Positions 1 to 12,710 of a stretch of 64,000 bases of DNA are shown here, in pieces. The stretch is from contig NW_027480449.1 in assembly GCF_051401765.1 (NCBI RefSeq), positions 2,542,001-2,606,000 of the forward strand, in the 5' to 3' direction. The stretch comes from Calliopsis andreniformis. Lineage: Eukaryota > Arthropoda > Insecta > Hymenoptera > Andrenidae. Below the pieces are notes generated by a model. It had not been told where the DNA came from, did not search any database, and was given only the letters and a program-made list of their open reading frames with translations. The position numbers and the translations under genes are program-made. Numbering within the stretch: position 1 is the stretch's first letter; every line of letters starts with the position of its first letter.

Positions 1-937
1 AAGATTGCAGATTGAGCATTGCGTATTGAAAGCTCTGAAGTGAGGATATTCTATTGAGGATTGATGATCGACAACTTATTGTTGAGCACTGAGTGCTGGA
101 GGTTGAGGCTTCAGGATCGAGGATTCAGGATTGTGGTTTGAGGACTGAGGATTGAGGATTGAGGATTGAGGATTGAGTATTGAGGATTGGGGATTGAGGA
201 TTGAAGATTGATGATTGGGTATTGAGGACTGAACATTGAGGATTGAGGTTTGAGGATTGAAGATTGAGGATTGGGGACTGAGTGTTGAGGGTTGAGTGAT
301 GAGAATTGATGTTTGTGGATAGAGATTTGAAGATTGCAGATTGAGCATTGCGTATTGAAATCTGTGAAGTGAGGATATTCTATTGAGGATTGAGGATCGA
401 TAGCTTATTGTTGAGCACTGAGTGCTGGAGGTTGATGATTCAGGATTGATGATTCAGGATTGTGGTTTGAGGACTGAGGATTGAGGCTTGAGGATTGAGG
501 ATTGAGGATTGAGGATTGAGGATTGATGGTTCAGGATGGAGGATTGAAGGGAGAGGACTGAGTGTTGGGGTTTGAGTGTTGAGAATAGATTTTGAGGATT
601 GAGGTTCGATTATTGAATATTGTGGATTGAGTATTGAACCGTGAGAATTCAGGATATTCCATTGAATATTGAGAATTGAGGATAGATGATTGAGTATTGA
701 GGATTGATGGTTCAGGGTTGAGGATTGAGGGTTGTGGACTGAGGACGAGGACTGAGGGTTGAGTATTGATGTTTGAGGTCTGAGGATTGAGGATTGAGGA
801 TTGAAGAATGAGGATTGAGGATTGAGGATTGAGGATTGAGGACTGAGTATTGAGGATTGAAGATTGAGGATTGAGGATTGAAGATTGAGTATTGAGGATT
901 GAAGATTGAGGATTGAGGATTGAGGATTGAGGATTGA

Positions 938-1035
938 GGATATTCTATTGAGGATTGGGGATTGACAATTGATTGTTGAGGACTGCGGGCTGAAGATTGA
1001 GGATTCAGGATTGAGGATTCGGGATTGAGGTTTGA
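938..1035 (+). repeat. Half L1 landmark (units 15-28, B-like) in domain A
   Basis: Fourteen heptamers from GGATATT to GGTTTGA match the right half of L1, but the left half (units 1-14) is absent. A run of plain GGATTGA units precedes GGATATT directly. The units are B-like (CAATTGA, GGACTGC, GGGCTGA, GGATTCG), although the copy lies in domain A. Identical layouts occur at 12,145-12,242 and 21,063-21,160, the latter two being copies within the beta blocks. Confidence 0.8.
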
Positions 1036-4000
1036 GGACTGAGGATTGAGGGTTGAGGATTGAGGATTGAGGATTGACGCTTGAGGATTGACGGTTGAGG
1101 ATGGAGGATTGAAGAGAGAGGACTGAGTGTTGGGGATTGAGTGTTGAGAATAGATGTTTGAGGATTGAGGTTCGATTCTTGAATATTGTGGATTGAGTAT
1201 TGAACCGTGAGAATTCAGGATATTCTATTGAGTATTGAGAATTGAGGATAGATGGTTGATTATTGAGGATTGATGGTTCAGGGTTGAGGATTGAGGGTTG
1301 TGGATTGAGGACGAGGACTGAGGGTTGAGTATTGACGATGAGGGCTGAGGGTTTAGGATTGAGGTTTGAGGACTGAGGACTGAGGATTGAGGACTGAGAA
1401 TTGAGGATTGAGGATTGAGGATTGAAGATTGATGATTGAGGATTGAAGATTGAGTATTGAGGATTGAAGATTGAGGATTGAGGATTGAGGATTGAGGATT
1501 GAGTATCGACGATGAGGGCTGAGGGTTGAGGATAGAGGTTTGAGGACTGAGGACTGAGGATTGAGGATTGAGAATTGAGGATTGAGGATTGAGGATTGAG
1601 GATTGAGGATTGGGTATTGAGGATTGAAGAATGAGGATTGAGGATTGAGGATTGAGGATTGAGGTATGAAGATTGAGGACTGAGGATCCAGGATTGAGGA
1701 TTGAAGATTGAGTATTGAGGATTGAAGATTGAGAATTGAGGATTGAGGATTGAGGATTGAGGATTGAGGATTGAAGATTGAGGATTGGGGACTGAGTGTT
1801 GAGGGTTGAGTGATGAGAATTGATGTTTGTGGATAGGGATTTGAAGATTGCAGATTGAGCATTTCGTATTGAAAGCTCTGAAGTGAGGATATTCTATTGA
1901 GGATTGAGGATCGACAACTTATTGTTGAGCACTGAGTGCTGGTGGTTGAGGATTCAGCATTGAGGATTCAGGATTGTGGTTTGAGGACTGAGGATTGAGG
2001 ATTGAGGCTTGAGGATTGAGGATTGAGGATTGAGGATTGAGGATTGAAGATTGATGATTGGGTAATGAGGACTGAACATTGAGGATTGAGGATTAAGGAT
2101 TGAGGATTCAGGATTGAGGATTGAGGATTGAATATTGATGATTGAAGATTGAGGATTGAGGATTGAGTGTTGTGGATTGAGGACGTGGACAGAGGGCTGA
2201 GTATTGATGTTTGAGGTCTGAGGATTGAGGATTGAGCATTGAGAATTGAGGATTGAAGATTGATGATTGGGTATTGAGGATTGAGGACTGAGGATTGAGG
2301 ATTGAGGATTGAAGATTGAGGATTGGGTGTTGAGGATTGAAGAATGAGGATTGAGGATTGCGGATTGAGGATTGAGGATTGAAGATTGAGTATTTAGGAT
2401 TGAAGTTTGAGGATTGAGGATTCAGGATTGAGGATTGAGTATTGAGGATTGAGGTATGAAGATTGAGGATTGAGGATTGAGGATTGAGGATTGAGTATTG
2501 AGGATTGAGGTATGAAGATTGAGGATTGAGGATCCAGGATTGAGGATTGAAGATTGTGTATTGAGGATTGAAGATTGAGGATTGAGGATTGAGGATTGAG
2601 GATTGAGGATTGAAGATTGAGGATTGGGGACTGAGTGTTGAGGATTGAGTGATGAGAATTGATGTTTGTGGATAGAGATTTGAAGATTGCAGATTGAGCA
2701 TTGCGTATTGAAAGCTCTGAAGTGAGGATATTCTATTGAGGATTGAGGATCGACAACTTATTGTTGAGCACTGAGTGCAGGAGGTTGAGGCTTCAGGATT
2801 GAGGATTCAGGATTGTGGTTTGAGGACTGAGGATTGAGGATTGAGGATTGAGGATTGAGGATTGAGGATTGAGGATTGAGGATTGAAGATTGATGATTGG
2901 GTATTGAGGATTGAACATTGAGGATTGAGGATTGAGAATTGAGGATTGAGGATTGAGGATTGAAGATTGAATATTGATGATTGAAGATTGAGGATTGAGG
3001 ATTGAGTGTTGTGGATTGAGAACGAGGACAGAGGGCTGAGTATTGATGTTTGAGGTCTGAGGATTGAGGACTGAGGACTGAGGATTGAGGATTGAGAATT
3101 GAGGATTGACTATTGTGGATTGAAGATTGAGGATTGAGGATTGAGGGTTGAGGATTGAGGATTGAGGATCGAGGATTGAAGATTGAGTATTGAGGATTGA
3201 ATGTTGAGGATTGAGTGTTGAGAATTGATGTTTGAGGATTGAGGTTCGATTATTGAATATTGTGGATTGAGTATTGAACCGTGAGAATTCAGGATATTCT
3301 ATTGAGTATTGAGAATTGAGGATAGATCGTTGAGTATTGAGGATTGATGGTTCAGGGTTGAGGATTGAGGGTTGTGGATCGAGGACGAGGACTGAGGGTT
3401 GAGTATTGATGTTTGAGGTCTGAGGATTGAGGATTGAGGATTGAAGAATGAGGATTGAGGATTGAGGATTGAGGATTGAAGACTGAGTATTGAAGATTGA
3501 AGATTGAGGATTGAGGATTGAAGATTGAGTATTGAGGATTGAAGATTGAGGATTGAGGATTGAGGCTTGAGGATTGAGAATTGACGATGAGGGCTGAGGG
3601 TTTAGGATTGAGGTTTGAGGACTGAGGACTGAGGATTGAGGACTGAGAATTGAGGATTGAGGATTGAGGATTGAAGATTGATGATTGGGTATTGAGGACA
3701 GAACATTGAGGATTGAGGATTGAGGATTGAGGATTGAGGATTGAGGATTGAAGATTGAATATTGATGATTGAAGATTGAAGATTGAGGATTGAGGACTGA
3801 GGATTGAGGATTGAGGATTGAGGATTGAGGATTGAGGATTGAGGATTGAGGATTGAGGATTGAAGATTGATGATTGGGTATTGAGGATTGAACATTGAGG
3901 ATTCAGGATTGAGGATTGAGGATTGAGGATTGAGGATTAAAGATTGAATATTGATGATTGAAGATTGAGGATTGAGGATTGAGTGTTGTGGGCTGAGAAC

Positions 4001-4256
4001 GAGGACAGAGGGCTGAGTATTGATGTTTGAGGTCTGAGGATTGAGGACTGAGGACTGAGGATTGAGGATTGAGAATTGAGGATTGACTATTGTGGATTGA
4101 AGATTGAGGATTGAGGATTGAGGGTTGAGGATTGAGGATTGAGGATCGAGGATTGAAGATTGAGGATTGGGGACTGAGTGTTGAGGGTTGAGTGTTGAGA
4201 ATTGATGTTTGTGGATATAGATTTGAAGACTGCAGATTGAGCATTGCGTATTGAAA

Positions 4257-4850
4257 GCTCTGAAGTGAGGATATTCTATCGAGGATTGAGGATCGACAAC
4301 TTATTGTTGAGCACTGAGTGCTGGAGGTTGAGGCTTTAGGATTGAGGATTCAGGATTGTGGTTTGAGGACTGAGGATTGAGGATTGAGGATTCAGGATTG
4401 AGGATTGAGGATTGAGGATTGAGGATTGAAGATTGATGTTTGGGTATTGAGGATTGAACATTGAGGATTGAGGATTGAGGATTGAGGATTGAGGATTGAG
4501 GATTGAAGGTTGAATATTGATGATTGAAGATTGAGGATTGAGGATTGAGTGTTGTGGATTGAGAACGAGGACAGAGGGCTGAGTATTGATGTTTGAGGTC
4601 TGAGGATTGAGGACTGAGGACTGAGGATTGAGGATTGAGGATTAAGGCATGAAGATTGAGGATTGAGGATCCAGGATTGAGGATTGAAGATAGAGTATTG
4701 AGGGTTGAAGATTGAGGATTGAGGATTGAGGATTGAGGATTGAGGATTGAAGATTGAGGATTGGGGACTGAGTGTGGAGGGTTGAGTGATGAGAATTGAT
4801 GTTTGTGGATAGAGATTTGAAAATTGCAGACTGAGCATTGCGAATTGAAA
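4257..4850 (+). repeat. 594-bp higher-order unit, copy 1
   Basis: L1-A copies at 4,257, 4,851 and 5,445 (GCTCT step) are spaced exactly 594 bases twice. 594 equals 85 x 7 minus 1, matching one visible hexamer (GAACGA) in each unit. The first two intervals are closely similar, including the block with GAACGA, GGACAGA and GGGCTGA. Confidence 0.75.
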
Positions 4851-5444
4851 GCTCTGAAGTGAGGATATTCTATTGAGGATTGATGATCGACAACTCATTG
4901 TTGAGCACTGAGTGCTGGAGGTTGAGCCTTCAGGATTGAGGATTCAGGATTGTGGTTTGAGGACTGAGGATTGAGGATTGAGGATTGAGGATTGAGGATT
5001 GAGGATTGAGGATTGAGGATTGAAGATTGATGATTGGGTATTGAGGATTGAACATTGAGGATTGAGGATTGAGGATTGAAGATTGAGGATTGAGGATTGA
5101 AGATTGAATATTGATGATTGAAGATTGAGGATTGAGGATTGAGTGTTGTGGATTGAGAACGAGGACAGAGGGCTGAGTATTGATGTTTGAGGTCTGAGGA
5201 TTGAGGACTGAGGACTGAGGATTGAGGATTGAGGATTAAGGTATGAAGATTGAGGATTGAGGATCCAGGATTGAGGATTGAATATAGAGTATTGAGGGTT
5301 GAAGATTGAGGATTGAGGATTGAGGATTGCGGATTGAGGATTGAAGATTGAGGATTGGGGACTGAGTGTGGAGGGTTGAGTGATGAGAATTGATGTTTGT
5401 GGATAGAGATTTGAAAATTGCAGATTGAGCATTGCGAATTGAAA
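4851..5444 (+). repeat. 594-bp higher-order unit, copy 2
   Basis: The same 594-bp layout is head to tail with the preceding unit. Both share the AAATTGC and CGAATTG variants at their right L1 copies (4,820 and 5,414 areas). This suggests that the right part was duplicated more recently than the rest of the array. Confidence 0.72.
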
Positions 5445-8166
5445 GCTCTGAAGTGAGGATATTCTATTGAGGATTGATGATCGACAACTTATTGTTGAGC
5501 ACTGAGCGCTGGAGGTTGAGGCTTCAGGATTGAGGATTCAGGATTGTGGTTTGAGGACTGAGGATTGAGGATTGAGGATTGAGGATTGAGTATTGAGGAT
5601 TGAGGATTGAGGATTGAAGATTGATGATTGGGTATTGAGGACTGAACATTGAGGATTGAGGATTGAGGATTGGGGATTGACGATGAGGGCTGAGGGTTGA
5701 GGATTGAGGTTTGAGGACTGAGGACTGAGGATTAAGGATTGAGGATTGGGGATTGAGGATCTAGGATTGGAGATTGATTATTGAGGATTGAAGATTGAGG
5801 ATACAGAATTGCGGCTTGAGGACTGAGGATTGACGATTGAAGATTGAGTATTGAGGATTGAGGATTGAAGATTGAGGATTGAGGATTGAGGGTTGAGGAT
5901 TGAGGACTGAGGATCGAGGATTGAAGATTGAGTATTGAGGATTGAAGGTTGAGGATTGAGGATTGAGGATTGAGGGTTGAGGATTGGAGATTGAGGATTG
6001 GGGATTGAGGATTGACGATTGAGGTTTGAGTATTGAGGATTGAGAATTGAGGATTGAAGATTGAAGATTGGGTATTGAGGATTGAAGATTGAGGATTGAG
6101 GATTGAGGATTGAAGAATGAGGGTTGAGGATTGAGGATTGAGGATTGAAGACTGAGTATTGAGGATTGAAGATTGAGGATTGAGGATTGAAGATTGAGTA
6201 TTGAGGATTGAAGATTGAGGATTGAGGATTGAGGATTGAGGATTGAGTATCGACGATGAGGGCTGAGGGTTGAGGATAGAGGTTTGAGGACTGAGGACTG
6301 AGGATTGAGGATTGAGAATTGAGGATTGAGGATTGAGGATTGAGGATTGAGGATTGGGTATTGAGGATTGAAGAATGAGGATTGAGGATTGAGGATTGGG
6401 GATTGAGGTATGAAGATTGAGGACTGAGGATCCAGGATTGAGGATTGAAGATTGAGTATTGAGGATTGAAGATTGAGAATTGAGGATTGAGGATTGAGGA
6501 TTGAGGATTGAGGATTGAAGATTGAGGATTGGGGACTGAGTGTTGAGGGTTGAGTGATGAGAATTGATGTTTGTGGATAGAGATTTGAAGATTGCAGATT
6601 GAGCATTGCGTATTGAAAGCTCTGAAGTGAGGATATTCTATTGAGGATTGAGGATCGACAACTTATTGTTGAGCACTGAGTGCTGGAGGTTGAGGCTTCA
6701 GGATTGAGGATTCAGGATTGTGGTTTGAGGACTGAGGATTGAGGATTGAGGATTGAGGATTGAGGATTGAGGATTGAGGATTGAGGATTGAAGATTGATG
6801 ATTGGGTATTGAGGATTGAACATTGAGGATTGAGGATTGAGGATTGAGGATTGAGGATTGAGGATTGAAGATTGAATATTGATGATTGAAGATTGAGGAT
6901 TGAGGATTGGGTGTTGTGGATTGAGAACGAGGACAGAGGGCTGAGTATTGGTGTTTGAGGTCTGAGGATTGAGGACTGAGGACTGAGGATTGAGGATTGA
7001 GAATTGAGGATTGACTATTGTGGATTGAAGATTGAGGATTGAGGATTGAGGGTTGAGGATTGAGGATTGAGGATTGAGGATTGAAGATTGAATATTGATG
7101 ATTGAAGATTGAAGATTGAGGATTGAGGACTGAGGATTGAGGATTGAGGATTGAGGATTGAGGATTGAAGATTGAATATTGATGATTGAAGATTGAGGAT
7201 TGAGGATTGAGTGTTGTGGATTGAGAACGAGGACAGAGGGCTGAGTATTGATGTTTGAGGTCTGAGGATTGAGGACTGAGGACTGAGGATTGAGGATTGA
7301 GAATTGAGGATTGACTATTGTGGATTGAAGATTGAGGATTGAGGATTGAGGGTTGAGGATTGAGGATTGAGGATCGAGGATTGAAGATTGAGTATTGAGG
7401 ATTGAAGGTTGAGGATTGAGGATTGAGGATTGAGGGTTGAGGATTGAGGATTGAGGATTGACGCTTGAGGATTGAGGGTTGAGGATGGAGGATTGAAGAG
7501 AGAGGACTGAGTGTTGGGGATTGAGTGTTGAGAATAGATGTTTGAGGATTGAGGTTCGATTATTGAATACTGTGGATTGAGTATTGAACCGTGAGAATTC
7601 AGGATGTTCTATTGAGTATTGAGAATTGAGGATAGATCGTTGAGTATTGAGGATTGATGGTTCAGGGTTGAGGATTGAGGGTTGTGGATTGAGGACGAGG
7701 ACTGAGGGTTGAGTATTGATGTTTGAGGTCTGAGGATTGAGGATTGAGGATTGAAGAATGAGGATTGTGGATTGAGGATTGAGGATTGAAGACTGAGTAT
7801 TGAGGATTGAAGATTGAGGATTGAGGATGGAAGATTGAGTATTGAGGATTGAAGATTGAGGATTGAGGATTGAGGATTGAGGATTGAGGATTGACGGTGA
7901 GGGCTGAGGGTTGAGGATTGAGGTTTGAGGACTGAGGACTGAGGATTGAGGTCTGAGAATTGAGGATTGAGGATTGAAGATTGAGGATTGGGTATTGAGG
8001 ATTGAAGAATGAGGATTGAGGATTGAGGATTGAGGAATAAGGTATGAAGATTGAGGATTGAGGATCCAGGATTGAGGATTGAAGATTGAGTATTGAGGGT
8101 TGAAGATTGAGGATTGAGGATTGAGGATTGAGGATTGAGGATTGAGGATTGAAGATTGAGGATTTG

Positions 8167-8362
8167 GGACTGAGTGTTGAGGGTTGAGTGATGAGAATTG
8201 ATGTTTGTGGATAGAGATTTGAAGATTGCAGATTGAGCATTGCGTATTGAAAGCTCTGAAGTGAGGATATTCTATTGAGGATTGATGATCGACAACTTAT
8301 TGTTGAGCACTGAGTGCTGGAGGTTGAGGCTTCAGGATTGAGGATTCAGGATTGTGGTTTGA
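8167..8362 (+). repeat. L1-A landmark, reference copy (28 heptamers, 196 bp)
   Basis: These are 28 consecutive 7-base units with no loss of register. The run starts with GGACTGA-GTGTTGA, passes GCATTGC (unit 11), AAGCTCT (13), GGATATT (15), CAACTTA (19) and GTGCTGG (22), and ends with GGATTGT-GGTTTGA. Several units keep only 2-4 consensus bases, yet spacing is exactly 7 throughout. The CAT inside unit 11 and the TTA inside unit 19 read on the - strand as a start codon and a stop codon. This explains why so many spurious - strand open frames begin and end in L1. Copies are listed under domain A. Many are near-identical, for example at 8,167 and 14,909. Confidence 0.9.
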
Positions 8363-8840
8363 GGACTGAGGATTGAGGATTGAGGATTGAGGATTGAGTA
8401 TTGAGGATTGGGGATTGAGGATTGAAGATTGATGATTGGGTATTGAGGACTGAACATTGAGGATTGAGGATTGAGGATTGAGGATTGAGGATTGAGGATT
8501 GAAGATTGAATATTGATGATTGAAGATTGAGGATTGAGGATTGAGGATTGAGGTTTGAGGATTGAAGATTGAGGATTGGGGACTGAGTGTTGAGGGTTGA
8601 GTAATGAGAATTGATGTTTGTGGATAGAGATTTGAAGATTGCAGATTGAGCATTGCGTATTGAAAGCTCTGAAGTGAGGATATTCTGTTGAGGATTGAGG
8701 ATCGATAACTTATCGTTGAGCACTGAGTGCTGGAGGTTGATGATTCAGGATTGAGGATTCAGGATTGTGGTTTGAGGACTGAGGATTGAGGATTGAGGAT
8801 TGGGGATTGAGGATTGAGGATTGAGGATTGAGGGTTGAGG

Positions 8841-9495
8841 ACGGAGGATTGAAGAGAGAGGACTGAGTGTTGGGGTTTGAGTGTTGAGAATAGATTTTGA
8901 GGATTGAGGTTCGATTATTGAATATTGTGGATTGAGTATTGAACCGTGAGAATTCAGGATATTCTATTGAATATTGAGAATTGAGGATAGATGATTGAGT
9001 ATTGAGGATTGATGGTTCAGGGTTGAGGATTGAGGGTTGTGGATTGAGGACGAGGACTGAGGGTTGAGTATTGATGTTTGAGGTCTGAGGATTGAGGATT
9101 GAGGATTGAAGAATGAGGATTGAGGATTGAGGATTGAGGATTGAAGACTGAGTATTGAGGATTGAAGATTGAGGATTGAGGATTGAAGATTGAGTATTGA
9201 GGATTAAAGATTGAGGATTGAGGATTGAGGATTGAGGATTGAGGATTGACGGTGAGGGCTGAGGGTTGAGGATTGAGGTTTGGGGACTGAGGACTGAGGA
9301 TTGAGGACTGAGAATTGAGGATTGAGGATTGAGGATTGAAGATTGAGGATTGGGTATTGAGGATTGAAGAATGAGGATTGAGGATTGAGGATTGAGGAAT
9401 AAGGTATGAAGATTGAGGATTGAGGATCCAGGATTGAGGATTGAGGATTGAGGATTGAGGATTGAGGATTGAGGATTGAGGATTGAGGGTTGAGG
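8841..9495 (+). repeat. 655-bp higher-order unit (alpha copy 1)
   Basis: The unit runs from GGACGGA to the next GGACGGA (8,841 and 9,496 at the A). It contains an L2 of the TTTTGA subfamily, an L3-like block with CGGTGA, and a BamHI-type GGATCC variant near its end. 655 = 94 x 7 - 3, and exactly three hexamers are visible (TTTTGA, GGACGA, CGGTGA). Confidence 0.82.
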
Positions 9496-12144
9496 ACGGA
9501 GGATTGAAGAGAGAGGACTGAGTGTTGGGGTTTGAGTGTTGAGAATAGATTTTGAGGATTGAGGTTCGATTATTGAATATTGTGGATTGAGTATTGAACC
9601 GTGAGAATTCAGGATATTCTATTGAATATTGAGAATTGAGGATAGATGATTGAGTATTGAGGATTGATGGTTCAGGGTTGGGGATTGAGGGTTGTGGATT
9701 GAGGACGAGGACTGAGGGTTGAGTATTGATGTTTGAGGTCTGAGGATTGAGGATTGAGGATTGAAGAATGAGGATTGAGGATTGAGGATTGAGGATTGAA
9801 GACTGAGTATTGAGGATTGAAGATTGATGATTGAGGATTGAAGATTGAGTATTGAGGATTGAAGATTGAGGATTGAGGATTGAGGATTGAGGATTGAGGA
9901 TTGACGATGAGGGCTGAGGGTTGAGGATTGAGGTTTGAGGACTGAGGACTGAGGATTGAGGACTGAGAATTGAGGATTGAAGATTGAGGATTGAGGATTG
10001 AGGATTGGGTATTGAGGATTGAAGATTGAGGATTGGGGACTGAGTGTTGAGGGTTGAGTGATGAGAATTGATGTTTGTGGATAGAGATTTGAAGATTGCA
10101 GATTGAGCATTGCGTATTGAAAGCTCTGAAGTGAGGATATTCTATTGAGGATTGAGGATCGATAACTTATTGCTGAGCACTGAGTGCTGGAGGTTGATGA
10201 TTCAGGATTGAGGATTCAGGATTGTGGTTTGAGGACTGAGGATTGAGGATTGAGGATTGAGGATTGAGGATTGAGGATTGAGGATTGAGGGTGAGGACGG
10301 AGGATTGAAGAGAGAGGACTGAGTGTTGGGGTTTGAGTGTTGAGAATAGATTTTGAGGATTGAAGTTCGATTATTGAATATCGTGGATTGAGTATTGAAC
10401 CGTGAGAATTCAGGATATTCTATTGAATATTGAGAATTGAGGATAGATGATTGAGTATTGAGGATTGATGGTTCAGGGTTGAGTATTGAGGGTTGTGGAT
10501 TGAGGACGAGGACTGAGGGTTGAGTATTGATGTTTGAGGTCTGAGGATTGAGGATTGAGGATTGAAGAATGAGGATTGAGGATTGAGGATTGAGGATTGA
10601 AGACTGAGTATTGAGGATTGAAGATTGAGGTTTGAGGATTGAAGATTGAGTATTGAGGATTGAAGATTGAGGATTGAGGATTGAGGATTGAGGATTGAGG
10701 ATTGACGATGAGGGCTGAGGGTTGAGGATTGAGGTTTGAGGACTGAGGACTGAGGATTGAGGACTGAGAATTGAGGTTTGAGGATTGAGGATTGAAGATT
10801 GAGGATTGGGGATTGAGGATTGAAGAATGAGGATTGAGGATTGAGGATTGAGGATTAAGGTATGAAGATTGAGGATTGAGGATCCAGGATTGAGGATTGA
10901 AGATTGAGTATTGAGGGTTGAAGATTGAGGATTGAGGATTGAGGATTGAGGATTGAGGATTGAGGATTGAAGATTGAGGATTGGGGACTGAGTGTTGAGG
11001 GTTGAGTGATGAGAATTGATGTTTGTGGATAGAGATTTGAAGATTGCAGATTGAGCATTGCGTATTGAAAGGTCTGAAGTGAGGATATTCTATTGAGGAT
11101 TGATTATCGACAACTTATTGTTGAGCACTGAGTGCTGGAGGTTGAGGCTTCAGGATTGAGGATTCAGGATTGTGGTTTGAGGACTGAGGATTGAGGATTG
11201 AGGATTGAGGATTGAGTATTGAGGATTGAGGATTGAGGATTGAAGATTGATGATTGGGTATTGAGGACTGAACATTGAGGATTGAGGATTGAGGATTGAG
11301 GATTGAAGATTGAGGATTGAAGATTGAATATTGATGATTGAAGATTGAGGATTGAGGATTGAGGATTGAGGTTTGAGGATTGAAGATTGAGGATTGGGGA
11401 CTGAGTGTTGAGGGTTGAGTGATGAGAATTGATGTTTGTGGATAGAGATTTGAAGATTGCAGATTGAGCATTGCGTATTGAAAGCTCTGAAGTGAGGATA
11501 TTCTATCGAGGATTGAGGATCGATAACTTATTGTTGAGCACTGAGTGCTGGAGGTTGATGATTCAGGATTGAGGATTCAGGATTGTGGTTTGAGGACTGA
11601 GGATTGAGGCTTCAGGATTGAGGATTGAGGATTGAGGATTGAGGATTGAGGGTTGAGGATGGAGGATTGAAGAGAGAGGACTGAGTGTTGGGGTTTGAGT
11701 GTTAAGAATAGATTTTGAGGATTGAGGTTCGATTATTGAATATTGTGGATTGAGTATTGAACCGTGAGGATTCAGGATATTCTATTGAATATTGAGAATT
11801 GAGGATAGATGATTGAGTATTGAGGATTGATGGTTCAGGGTTGAGGATTGAGGGTTGTGGATTGAGGACGAGGACTGAGGGTTGAGTATTGATGTTTGAG
11901 GTCTGAGGATTGAGGATTGAGGATTGAAGAATGAGGATTGAGGATTGAGGATTGAGGATTGAAGACTGAGTATTGAGGATTGATGATTGAGGATTGAGGA
12001 TTGAAGATTAAGTATTGAGGATTGAAGATTGAGGATTGAGGATTAAGGTATGAAGATTGAGGATTGAGGATCCAGGATTGAGGATTCAAGATTGAGTATT
12101 GAGGGTTGAAGATTGAGGATTGAGGATTGAGGATTGAGGATTGA

Positions 12145-12242
12145 GGATATTCTATTGAGGATTGGGGATTGACAATTGATTGTTGAGGACTGCGGGCTGA
12201 AGACTGAGGATTCAGGATTGAGGATTCGGGATTGAGGTTTGA
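12145..12242 (+). repeat. Half L1 landmark (units 15-28, B-like), copy 2
   Basis: The structure is the same as the copy at 938: a run of consensus heptamers, then GGATATT-CTATTGA, CAATTGA, TTGTTGA, GGGCTGA and GGATTCG. It is directly followed by A-type L2. It sits inside beta copy 1. Confidence 0.8.
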
Positions 12243-12326
12243 GGACTGAGGATTGAGGGTTGAGGATTGAGGATTGAGGTTTGACGCTTGAGGATTGACG
12301 GTTGAGGATGGAGGATTGAAGAGAGA

Positions 12327-12556
12327 GGACTGAGTGTTGGGGATTGAGTGTTGAGAATAGATGTTTGAGGATTGAGGTTCGATTATTGAATATTGTGGAT
12401 TGAGTATTGAACCGTGAGAATTCAGGATATTCTATTGAGTATTGAGAATTGGGGATAGATGGTTGAGTATTGAGGATTGATGGTTCAGGGTTGAGGATTG
12501 AGGGTAGTGGATTGAGGACGAGGACTGAGGGTTGAGTATTGATGTTTGAGGTCTGA
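12327..12556 (+). repeat. L2 landmark, reference copy
   Basis: The block starts at GGACTGA after AGAGAGA. It includes GGTTCGA-TTATTGA (units 8-9), ACCGTGA-GAATTCA (13-14, an EcoRI-type GAATTC), GGATATT (15) and CTATTGA (16), then reaches a hexamer GGACGA at 12,516-12,521 and ends with TGTTTGA-GGTCTGA. About 36 copies occur; the ACC step lies near 640, 1205, 3285, 7590, 8945, 9600, 10400, 11760, 12415, 14330, 15685, 16340, 16997, 17796, 19317, 20680, 21330, 22690, 23347, 24148, 25485, 26000, 30050, 34007, 34515 and 36855, plus the domain B copies listed above. One subfamily (for example 583, 8,890, 9,543, 15,631 and 23,289) has lost one base after GAATAGA, giving the hexamer TTTTGA. Confidence 0.88.
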
Positions 12557-12710
12557 GGATTGAGGATTGAGGATTGAAGAATGAGGATTGAGGATTGAGG
12601 ATTGAGGATTGAAGACTGAGTATTGAGGATTGAAGATTGAGGATTGAGGATTGAAGATTGAGTATTGAGGATTGAAGATTGAGGATTGAGGATTGAGGAT
12701 TGAGGATTGA

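Larger units (their letters stand above)
7083..11200 (+). repeat. Alpha block, copy 1 (about 4.1 kb)
   Basis: The block repeats at 13,825-18,600. Positions 7,083 to about 9,500 map to copy 2 with offset 6,742 (L1 at 8,666 maps to 15,408). From about 9,620 to 11,200 the offset is 7,397 (L1 at 10,123 maps to 17,520). The 655-base change is one extra 655-bp unit in copy 2. Near-identity by eye implies recent duplication. The left edge at 7,083 is where plain heptamer runs stop matching; the right edge near 11,200 is where the run after L1 differs (GAGTATT here, GAGGACT in copy 2). Confidence 0.8.

Noticed and set aside
1684..1689. GGATCC sites as functional elements
   Set aside because: They are one heptamer variant (GGATCCA) copied with the higher-order units. 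They are useful as markers for mapping, not evidence of function.
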